A stretch of 64,000 nt of DNA from Mytilus galloprovincialis (lineage: Eukaryota; Mollusca; Bivalvia; Mytilida; Mytilidae). The notes below the pieces were generated by a model that had not been told where the DNA came from, made no database searches, and saw nothing but the letters and a program-made list of their open reading frames with translations. The position numbers and the translations under genes are program-made. The stretch covers positions 64,469,121-64,533,120 of the forward strand of contig NC_134846.1 of the NCBI RefSeq assembly GCF_965363235.1. The letters run 5' to 3'. Each line of letters begins with the position of its first letter. The stretch's first letter is position 1. Below, piece after piece: positions 51,040-63,200 of this stretch.

Positions 51040-51862
51040 GCCTAATACGGCCGCAGAGGTTGAACCCTGAACAGCTGGGGCAAATTTGGACACAATATTC
51101 AAGCTTGATACTGCCTTAATTTGGAATGTGATAAAATTTTTGACATAGTATAGATTTCTGACACAAAATTAATGTCAAGATCTTATAAATAAATTGTGCA
51201 TACTGTGCAATTAAAGATTCTTCTTGAAATTTTTCAAAAATTTGAAAAAGAAATTTGAACCCCTAAAAAAAAATTGAAACCCCCCCCCCCCCAAACTTTT
51301 TGAATCCCCCTTTGAGCAATTACCCCCTCCCCACACACTAAATCCTAGCCTTTCCTTTGTAGTATGGGATCTTGTAGTATAATTTCAGAGAGATCCATGC
51401 TCTTAAACACTAGTTATTGTCTAGAAACTAGAAAAATGCTTGTTTTTGGCCCTTTTTGGCCCCTAATTCCTGCATGTTTGGGGCAATTACCCCCAACTCA
51501 ATCACAGCCTTCCTTTTGTGATATGGAACCTTGTGGTACAATGTCAGAGATCCATACAGGTCCACACAAGTTAATGGCCAAAAACTACAAAAATGCTTGT
51601 TTTTGGCGCCTTTTTGGCACTTAATTCCTACTGTTTAGACCATAACCCCCAAAATGAATCCAAACCTTCTAATTGTGGTATGAAACATTGTGGTTTAATT
51701 TCAGAGCAATTGAAATTCTTATACACAAGTTATTATCCTGAAAGTAGAGAAATGCTTGTTTTGGGCCCATTGTGGGCCCCTAATTCCTAAATGGTTGGAA
51801 CCATTATCCCCAAAATCAATACCATTATACGATCCTCAAAAATGTTTTGTGGTCGTATAAAA
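51040..51862 (+). mobile_element. Mussel dispersed repeat, 'gaccgcagaggtcgaa' family, copy 2
   Basis: Starts 'aatacggccgcagaggttga' and 'accctgaacagctggggcaa', and ends 'tgtggtcgtataaaaaca'. It corresponds to 18,727-20,952 with a large internal deletion and contains a poly-C run near 51,280. No coding capacity. Confidence 0.75.
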
Positions 51863-54297
51863 ACATTTAATATTCTATTTGAAGGCATGATGACCATGTT
51901 TGTTGATGGATAAAAAATTATAATACAATTTATACAATAGGTACCAAGGAATATTCAGTAAAGTTTGAAGGTATTTGCTCAGTTTTAGAGGAGTAGATTT
52001 TTAATAGTTTATTACAACCAACGATGGACGCCAAGTGATGGCACAAGCTCACATGACCCTTAAAGGGCCAGTTGATGTAATAAAGGTTATAAGAACATTT
52101 AACCATGACTTTAACTATGACATCTTACACCAATAGCTTATTCCCTGACAGATAAATACAGTAAAGACTTGGAAGAGGGGAAAAAAACTTGTAGCAAGGA
52201 GGTGTTGGTCAGTTTTTAGATATACTAGTACACGTAAATATTGAGACACTGTAAAATTCTGGACATACTTTGATATATAGAGTGAGTTTTTTGTCTTTTT
52301 TTTGAAAATTATTAGATCTATGTAAAATTCATTCATTAAAAAAACTTCTACCCTGAGAAATAAAATAAAGCAATCCAAACAAATAGGATGCAACTATCAA
52401 TTTTACATACTTTGAAAAATAAGAAATTATTTTTGATTTTATAAAATATTTATTATGTAATTTTTTATAGTTATAGATCTATAGAAATAATATACATATT
52501 TCTATATATTAGCACATATGTAAGGCATCACAAATCCTTTCCTTTATGTTTCATAAATACCCTATTAACAAATATATATTGAATTTGATCTTTCCTTGAA
52601 ACTCATTGGAATAACTAATATTTATATCTATGCCCTGTAAAACCAGGTTCAACATACCACTTTCACTCAAATGAATGTACTATTTCAGGAATTAAGACAC
52701 TCCATTCAAAATTGTTGCCCAGAACATTGATTACAATGTCAAAAAGATAACATCATTTGAAAATTTGTAAAAAATAATTGCACAGTGATAATTTAATTAA
52801 AATTATATATATTCTTGAAATACATGAAATAAGTTCAGAACTATAAAATATACATGGAAAACATCAGTTTAACTGTGAATTATTACTCATTAATGATTTG
52901 TAGTTCCCTGAAAATCCAATGCAAATTCCATGAATGGCTATTTTGTGAAGGATTATATAAGTAATCTGTTAACAGAAAAAGAATGAGCCAAAATTAAGTA
53001 TGACATGCTCAAATGAAGCTTGATGCCAGATTTCAGTAAGCTCTGATTTGTACTTCCTGAGAAAAACTCCACCAAAACTTTATGGGACAGACGGGCTGAT
53101 GTGGACCAGTATACCTACTTCTTTTAGAGTGGGTAAAAAATCAACACTTATACATTAAAAATTGCATACATTTTTAAATATAGCACTACAATTTATGGAT
53201 GATTTTATAGGGTTTTTAGGGTTAATTTTTTTTTTCAATTCTCAAATATACATTTTATCTATACACATCCCATGGAAAGGTATTTAGAAATCTCTTTCAT
53301 TCCAACTTTCCTTTGTATCTTTTGAGACATATTTACTATCAGTATGATCAGTTTTTGCATGCATACATATATGTTGCAAAATATAAAGACTTTTAATACT
53401 TACGTGGTATTTTTTTATTTCCTACTTTACAAACACAAGCAAAATACTAATCAATATTATTTACATATGTTTTATTTTATAATATTTTACTTTATTAAAA
53501 TATATTAATCAATATCTATAAAATATAATACCCTCTTATTTTAACAGTCTTTTTTTATTTTGAAATGTAAGCAATTAAAAAATAAAAATCACAAGAAATA
53601 TAAAAAAGTTTGTTATACTAAAGTCACTTAATATAACTGTAATTCACGGGGATACATAAACTATTAAATAAATAACATACATCATAACAAAATACAGTAA
53701 ATCAGAGAAAATGAAAAAAATTACAGGATGATCGTCAATATATGAAAACTAATTTCGTTTTTTAAATAGAATACTGTGGATTCATTATTATTTGTTAGAT
53801 AAAATTGAGAATGGAAATGGGGAATGTGCCAAAGAGACAATAATCCGACCATAGAAAAAAACAACAGCAGAAGGTCACTAATTTTTATGTTTTCATGGGT
53901 ACAGGTTCTGGAGAACCACAAAATCTAAATGTTCAACATATGACAAATTTTCTTTCAGGTTTTACACAGACTTTGGCAAAACCATCATATAACTGATCCA
54001 CGAAAAGGCAAGTTTGGTACCAATGAAAATAAATGAATCCCCAGTTCTCTACAAGATTATATTCAATTCATTCTGCATTATTGTCTGTTATTAAAAAAAA
54101 CAACATAAGTACACACATTAGATTCTGAATTATCAGTACATTGCTGATTATAAAATTACCAACAAAAAACAACCTGAAATGTGTTATGTAAGTAAGCAAA
54201 TCAAAACAAGTATCAACACATCTTTCATAAATTTCAGTTATACAATATTTGTATATATTTTATCAAAAAATTACATTTTTTTATCAAAACATTCATT
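51863..54297. other. Intergenic between the two HGSNAT copies, repeat remnants
   Basis: Fragments of bivalve repeats at about 52,020-52,075 ('gatggacgccaagtgatggc') and 52,890-53,140 ('gacagacgggctgatgtgga'), and a piece at 53,800-53,890 ('gaatgtgccaaagagacaat'). The rest is very AT-rich. It should include the 3' UTR of copy B. No gene seen. Confidence 0.5.
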
Positions 54298-57200
54298 TCA
54301 TATTACAAAGAAGAGATTTTTATGGAAACAGTATAAAGCTACAACAAGCCAGATTGCAGTTCCGTAAACGTCTAGTGCTAACAGACTGCCATGGTGCTGT
54401 GGGACTCTCCAGCTGATAGGGAAGTTATGATGAAATAGTTCATGTCCCATATACAGCAGTATTGAGTTCATACCTGAAAAAATAAACCATATAATATGAA
54501 AACATTTCAAAATAAACAATGATGTTTCATGAAAAATTTGTGTCTTAAGAGGCTTAATCACTTTTCATTGATTGATTGGTTTGGTGTTTAATGCCACTTT
54601 CAACACTATTGTGCTATTTCACATCAATCAGTTTGTATAGGTGGAGGAAGCTGGAGTACCCAGACAGAACAAACAACCTATGGTAGAAAAACTGACAATC
54701 CTAGTCAATTAAGATTGGAGTTGGTTGCACCTATCCCCAGCTGGATTTGAACTCACAACATCAGTGTTGACAGGCTAGTGAAACAGAAGATCAACTACTT
54801 AGACCACTCGGCCACAGAGCTAACAAATTACATTACAAAAGTGCACTTGATCGGACATAACTTCTTAATGACAAAGGGGATTTCAACTCAAAAATATATT
54901 TACAGGAATAAAAATTTCTTTCTTTGGAAAACTTTGCATATTTATAAACAGCTTGATTTCTACCAGTATTTTACTGAAAAACACAATATTATATGATAAT
55001 TATATAATTTATTACAAATATTGGCCAAACATAAATCTCAGTGATAATTACAGTAAGTATTATTTATCAAAACTGGTTTTTATTCATAAATCTATTTTCC
55101 TAGAAAGAGTAAAAAAAGTTATAATTTGTAAGATCTAATTCTCATTTAATATACTGCAGATACCATTCCTGTTAGTCAGAAATCTACTACAAATGCAAAA
55201 ATAATGGAAGGAACTTTTATAAAACATCTAAAATGATGTCTTCTGTGTGAGCCAAGGCTCTGTGTTGAAGACAGTACTTTAACCTATAATGGTTTACTTT
55301 TACAAATTGTGAATTGGATGGAAAGTTGTCTCATTGGCACTCATACCACACCTCAAAATATCTATTGTAGTTCTAATAAAGAATATTCAACGTAGAGACT
55401 TATTTGTCTGTATCATTTAACTAGTGATGTTGATTTGAAGTCTTATTGATGTTAAAATAAATCTTCATTAGTTCATATTGTCTTCATATAAAGCAATGCT
55501 TTGCTTGGATAACAGGACTAGACTAACACATGGCATTTTTTTATCTTTGGATGCAGTGATGTAGGATAACAACAATTCTCTGCTGATTTATGTATTGTGT
55601 GGAAGAGTTGAAAAGTGAATCCCGAGATATTTTACCATTTCTATTCTCAACTTTGATTTAAATTGTATAATTTTTTTTTGACATACTTTGTATCGGTACT
55701 GAATGTTCAACGACCAATCATGATAACAAATAAAAATCCAGAAAATCTGCATCATGACATCACAACTGTGTTTATAACAAATTAATTTAGAAACGTAGAA
55801 TTAGACAGATGAAGCTGGTAAATGCATTGTATGCTTTTAAAGTGATATAAATTTCAAAGTTTAAATAAATACTTTTTAAGTTTGAATTTCATATTTCTGT
55901 TGAGCAAAATTAATTCAAAATTGCTGTTGTCTGAAACAGATAAATCTTAATGTTGGTGCCAATAGGAAAATTTCAAGGGTGTGTTCACAAAGCCTATGGT
56001 GCTTAATCTTTTTACAATTTCTTTTACAGTAGACCAAATAGTGGTACGACCTGGACTGTACCAGCTTAGTGTGCTACATCAGTCTATGGTCAGAAGGTCT
56101 TTTCCAACTTTGGAGTTTTATAGCCAACTTTTTTTGATAAAGGTTGTAGCCATCAGTAAAACATACTGTGTAACCTTTGTAAAAGTTAATTTACATCAGT
56201 ACAAAACAATTTACAGAGATGCTTCTTTTACAAATAAATGTACATGTAACTTAAGTTGAAGTACTCAATGAATTCAGAAGACTATTTATTACACTGGCAA
56301 CACTAAACAAAAGCAGATGATTAAGGAATACAATAGAATCACCACAAAAAGTGGATAATTCGTGTTATTTAGTTTTAAGCAATGCAAGGATATATGCATG
56401 TTATATGATGTATTGTGTATTTAACTTGAGAGATGTGCATGGGGATAACAAAAAAATGTATTTTACTATGAACTGATGAGCTTTTCATATAGTAACAAAG
56501 ATCTTTCTTTCATGCATCTCGTATGTAAAATAACACCAGAACAAAAATCCCCACACATCCATTGGCAGAAGTCGACTGTGTGTCTCGGATACATAAAATC
56601 CAACAGGAAAATAAGTTTGGAATGTCTCATGGAACATGTAAAAGCTGATAGAATTCATTCCTGTGTAAACATTAACCACAATATCATATATTTGTTGTTT
56701 TTTTACATAAAAAAAACAAAAATCATTTTATACAGCTTACCTTGTACAGTATAGAAAAGAAAGGGGAGGGACAAAAGTAACAAATATGTGGGTTACATTA
56801 AATGTAATAAGTGTCTATCAATGTATCAAAATAAGAGTCTTTTATATCTAAATTTGACTTATATGTTTGCTTCTAAAATATCACACACAAGTGTTATAAT
56901 CTTTTTTCTTTTTATGATAAGTATTTTTCTGACAGTGTCTTTTGAAAACATGACCAGAATTATATCAGTGTTTCAAGAAAACTATAAGATTAAGTGGTTA
57001 TATATGTGGCTGAGTGTCTTTTCAATCTGAATTTCACATATATATATGATTGCTTCTAAAATATCATCCAGGTGTAATGTTTTCTCTGCAATCATACCAC
57101 ATCTTCTTTTTTTTATATGATCAGAACTTCTTGTTTCAATAATGTTTTTTGCAGTATTTTTCAGATGTTCATTTATCTGACAATGTCAAATGAATAATGG

Positions 57201-60200
57201 TGAACTCCTTTTTTGCTTACTGCCTATAACATAATGGAAGCAATTCTACCATTGCTTTGAGAACATTACTTGATCTGTAATTATTCCTTTGATGAATTTT
57301 AGAAGAAGATATTAACTATGTAATTACCTGGATAATAAAATGGTGCACCATTCCAGAGTTTCCACTCATCTATCATCAGGTAACAAAATGTTAATAAAAT
57401 AAAGGCAAATCCTCCAGTACAGAATATAAATGACACTGACCTACAAATACAGACATTTATAATGAAATATGTCAAATCAAAGGAGTCAGACGTAACATGT
57501 AACACAAGTGTTGAATGCATGCAAAATTCAAACTAAGTATTACCTAGCAAACCACATTTTAAATAATCATCTGAGTTTGTGAAAAACTTTAATAAGTGTG
57601 AATCACTATTAAATGGTAAAAATACAAGATCTATTAACCTGTCTGAAAAAAATTAAAGAAGGAAAAGCAATTGCAAGTTTTAAATTTTGAGAACCTGATA
57701 CTGTCATATTTTTTGAATAAACAAAAACATCTCAATAATTCCTGAATTTACAGTAGATTTCTATTATTCAGCTTCTATACTTATATGTCAGTAGAACCCA
57801 CCATAAAGCCCATGGACAAACAATTTAAAAAAGATACCCTTTAATGGTGAAAACAATCAGGCCTAGTTCACTTATGCAATTTCTCATATTTTCTATAAAT
57901 TATTACCTTTTCCCCAACATTTTGAAGAGGCCTGGCATAGCTATAAAAAAAATTGCAAACTTACCATAGGTTTTTATTGACCGGAATCCAACCTTCATTT
58001 TTACTAAATTTACAGAGAATTCCTGCTATAAGGCACTGAAAAAAGTATATTGAAAACAAATTATTCTTCATAAATTTAAGCATCAGAATTAATCTTTATG
58101 TAACATGAAAATTTAAATATCCTTTTTAAAATTTGACAGGCTCAATCGTTTCTTAACATAAAGATTTAATAAGATTTACATAAAATTTGACAAAAAAGTC
58201 AAAGACACAAAATATCCTGAATTACATTTTTTTACATTTTTGAATTCCTATAATGGCTATTAATCTGGCTTTGTGAATTATAATATTTTTGCTTGACAAT
58301 ATGATCTTAGTTAGACTTATCATGCTTATTGTAAACATTACCAATGCAAATCCCCATATGAGGAGTCTTTTAACTCTCTGTTGTCTGTTTTTAAATGTCA
58401 TAAAAATTTTCCCTGCCTAAAAAAATAAAAAATATTTCTATAATAAAATAGTATTGTTACACCACAGTGAATACACAAAGTAACATCATCTAAAAAAAAA
58501 ACCCAAAAAACCCATTCAAATCAATGATGCCTATGGCTTCTGAAATATATTCCCTGTCAGTCTTCCTAAAAGTCAAACATTTAAAAAGACTTGTCTAAAT
58601 AAGACTTGAAAATTGACATTTTTATGGATATTTTTTCTGCAATAGCATTGGTTCTAATTCTGTAGGTTGATGACATTTTCTTTAAAATAGTTGTGGGTTT
58701 AATTTTCCTGAGGTATCCTCCTTTATTTGCAGTGCATTTCATATAATTTTTGTTTCAGTTACTAGATTTTTAATAAATGAATAATAGTTTGGTCAAACTC
58801 TACCTATACTGCTCTGAAGTTAATGGAATTCTGCAAGATCACATGTTTTTTTTTTAAATATTTTTCTAATGATTGTTCTACAGTGTCACTTAGAATATAA
58901 TATTTATAATCAATTACAGGAGTCGGTTTCACAAAAAAATTTAGATTGATCGTAAGTATACTGAAATGTTCATGACTTACAACCAATCTTAGTCGTCAGA
59001 TTTTGTGAAATAGATTCCTGGTCTTTTGAAAAGTGAAATAAAGTAACAGATAAACAGAGTTAACATTCAGATTATTATTCAAAGATTTACCTGCAGTCCA
59101 AGGAAACATATAACACATGATGTCAGTGTTCCAAGTAATCCCTCTGGATCATAGGCTATTGTGTTTTTATAGATCTCCTGAAAAATGTTTGAAAAATCAT
59201 TAAATTACGATAGACACATCAATCTCTCAGTATGGTAACTTTTGAATATACCATTAATCAGTAAACAAACATGCAGCATCTTATAGGGTAAGAAAGAAAC
59301 AACTACATGTTGAGAATAAGAGATGGTGGCATTTATTTAGTAATCTGTATTTTGACTTCATTGATTTTTTTTACAATTGCAGAGGATAAATAGGATCAAT
59401 AAAATTGTCTGAGTATTTCAAAAACACAATTTTATGTGGACTGCTGCTATTGCAAAGCAATTTAAAACGAAGGTCCAAAGTAACAGTATTTAGTAAAACA
59501 TCAGACTAATAAAAGTGATCCATCTATCAAATATTATTTGCACATGAAATACAAAATGAAGGTGCTTATACAACTGCAAACCAAATATACTTGACATTGG
59601 TGGGTCCCCTGAAAACTGACCTTATCACAAACTTCAGCAACTTAAAAGTATATTTAAAATATGACGGAACTACTTTTGATTTGGGACTCTAATAGATGTG
59701 ATCTGATCCAAATATTTCTTTGCCTATATATCCATACATAAAGCAAATTATATTAACAATATAAAGTTAATACCTTAGACGTAGGATTTTGATAAATGTG
59801 ATCTAAGCCAAAGATTTTTCTGTCTATATATCCAGAAGCACCACCAGTACAGTTGAAATGACTGCTATTTTCTGATAGTCCTCCTGGTCCTAAATATCCT
59901 CTGAAAAAACATAGAGATATGTATACACTGACTTTGAATAATAGAAAAATCTAAAACTCTGAATTATAGAAGAATCTAAAACTCTGACTTATAGAAGAAT
60001 CTCAAAACCCTCAATAGCAGAATCTAAACTGTGATATAGAAAAATCTAAAACTCTGAATTACAGAAGAATCTAAAACTCTGACTTATAGAAGAATCTCAA
60101 AACTCTCAATAGCAGAATCTAAACTGTGATATAGAAAAAATCTAAAACTCTGAATTATAGAAGAATCTAAAACTCTGAATTATAGAAGAATCTTAAACTC

Positions 60201-63200
60201 TGAATAGCAGAATATAAAACTCTAAATTATAGAATAATCTAAATTCTGAATTATAGAATAATCTTGAATTCTGAATTATAGAAGAATCTTAAACTCTAAA
60301 TTATAGAAGAATCTTCAACTCTGAACAGCAAGATCTAAAACTCTGAACAGCAAGATCTAAAACTCTGAATTATAGAAGAATCTATAGCCCAGAATTAAAG
60401 AAGAATCTAAAATTCTGAATCATAAAAGAATCCTATGAGATTATATGAGAAGTTAAAGTTCTAAGTTATAGAAAAAATCTAAACAAAAATTTAATTTACA
60501 GGCAACAGAAGGATAGATGTGTATCAATGTGCTTTAGTCATTTGTTCTTGAAATATACTTACTTAGGACAGCCAGGAACATCTAGTCCAAACATGAGAAT
60601 ATAATATATTCCAATGAAGAGAAAATTAATTATCCATTCTAAAGGATAATCTGTGATGTCTCTAACTGGATTGGTACGAACGGGCTGAAATGGAAAATGA
60701 GATGAAAGTAAAGAAAGACATGAAAGACATTATAATGATTTAATTAAACATTTAATGGTACACTAAAAAAAAAACTGAAGTGTCATAAGTTTGTTTTATC
60801 ACAACTGCAGAATACATCCCTTAAACATGTAAAATTTCAAAATAGTTAGTGAAAATAAAATGCTAAAATTTCTAAATAGTAAGTGAAAACAATTGTTTAT
60901 GAATTTGGTACATCCAAAGCACTTTTAAGGATTAAACTTCACCAGGAATGCTCAAACCCAAACATTTGAAATTCATATTCAGTATGTGTTAAAACCTTTA
61001 TATATAGAATACATTTTTTACATAATCACATCATAATGAACATATACTGTACTAATTTTTGACTTGATGTCACCACAACTTCACGGTAGACTACTTTAAA
61101 CTAAAACCTTATTCTACTTGAAAGCAACTATAACTTTTACTTGATATCGGAAAGTTTTTATTTTTCTATTGATTGGTAGATTTTTTTTCTAGAGGATGGA
61201 TAGATACACAGACCATAAAACATAATATTTACTACTATTGCAGTCAGGGCATACAAGTGTTATATATCAACTGGGAAGCAAAAATAATATCTTAACAAAT
61301 TGTTTGAAAAGTAATACATATTTGTTAATCTCCATTTTAGTAGATTTTTTATATTAATTGATTTAAAACTTACAGTATTTGGACCATCTTCTAGTTTTGC
61401 AAAGAACATATGTAGAGTGGCTGTTATCAAATAGGTTCCTGCAAATCTTTGTAATACTCCAGGCATACGAAATTTGGTAAGTTCAACAGCTGCAAAACAA
61501 ACATTTATATATATCATACACAAATGTATCTGTATTTACATCCCCCCAAACAGTATCATTAAATGAAAAGAGAATAACAAGTAATGGTTTACACCACAAT
61601 CTATATTTCAAACAGGTAAATATAATTTAACAATATACAATTATTGCCTCAATATGCTGTAAGTTTTCTCAATAGAATTGTTTCATATTTTTCATGTTGG
61701 GGTCCTTTTTGCTTACTAGTAAATTAGTAAGGCTGAAGATAAAAGTAAAGTCCACTAGGGGACAATTGTATTGTTTGTCCCAAGCAAGAAGTTGTCTCCC
61801 TAAACAAGATGTTTTTGCAAAAACAATTAAATACGGTAGTCTGATATATGTAAGATAAAATAAGCGTAGTTGTCCTAGGACCTAAATGCCAATATACTTA
61901 GTCTCCTACTGATTTATGAGACTGTGAAGACACTTAATCTCCAAATTTTATCAAATACACGTCTGGCGTACTAAATTATAACCCTGGTACCTTTGATAAC
62001 TGTTTATCAAATATTTGTTACTTTAGGATTTTATTATTTTTGGTAATAAGTTTAACCTATAATCTAGTTTTAACATATAAAAAAAGATTCTGAAACCACA
62101 TTGAAGAACTTAAATGCCTTATATATCCTTCCTTACCATTGCAGCCCTCAGAGTTGATGACTAATCCCAACACAAACAGTATACAAGATCTCTTAAATAT
62201 CTTCCAGAACATTTTATATTTAGGTGTGTTAGATCTCAGTAAGCTTGTGTAAGAATATGCCATGGATGTTCCCATTATAAATACAAACCTGAAAAAGAGT
62301 AGACATAATATGTAATAACATGGTTTTAAGTCATAGTTCTTATCATTTCTATATTCAATTTTATATAAAAATAGATATAAAAAGCAACTGACAATGATTA
62401 TAACAAAATTGATGAAACTTTAAAACTATCTTTTCAAACATTGAATTTATAAGGCATAAAAAATGTATAAAATGAAGTTCTTTTAAACATGTTACTACTT
62501 TTCTTCTAAATATGCAAATTTCCATGAAAAGATACATGCATTTTTAACTGTTCTACTGAAAAATCAATTGCGATAATTTGACTGTAAGGTGTTTAGTTTA
62601 ATCAATGCAAAATATGTACCAAGATGAACATTACTATAACTTAACTGAAATTTGATGATAAATTTGATAAATCATATTCAAGAATTCCAGTTATAATTCC
62701 ACCTCATGTATTAATGCTGTCTTTTGATTGGATGAAAGACATGGTATTTTTCACAAATTTTCTATTTATTGGGATTTTTTTCTCTGCCGGGGAATTTGTC
62801 CTTAGGGAATTCCATGTGCCGGGGAATTTGCTAGCAAATACCATGGCAGATGGGAAATACCCTAGCAAATACCATGGCAGATGGGGAATACCATGTCTAA
62901 AAATAACTCAATGAATTATTTCTATTCTAATATGACAAATTCATGGTCATTCTAAATATATGGTTTCAGATGAAATATTTAGGATAAAAAGCATCATTAT
63001 TGAATTTGGAGCGAATGACGTAAAAATTCCGCGAATGACGTCATAAATAAAATTCAACGGAACTGAATTGTCAACCGTCACATACAACTGGAATCCACTT
63101 GTATTACGCTTCACTGAAACTGATGAACAAAGTGTAGAAGTCAGCCGAGAACCAGCTTATTATCATAAAAAGGGAGATATATATACAGTCAGTGACTGTA

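Noticed and set aside
54742-54822. Possible tRNA gene on the minus strand
   Set aside because: A and B boxes are present, but the sequence continues into a SINE body and does not close a cloverleaf acceptor stem. It is the tRNA-derived head of a SINE.
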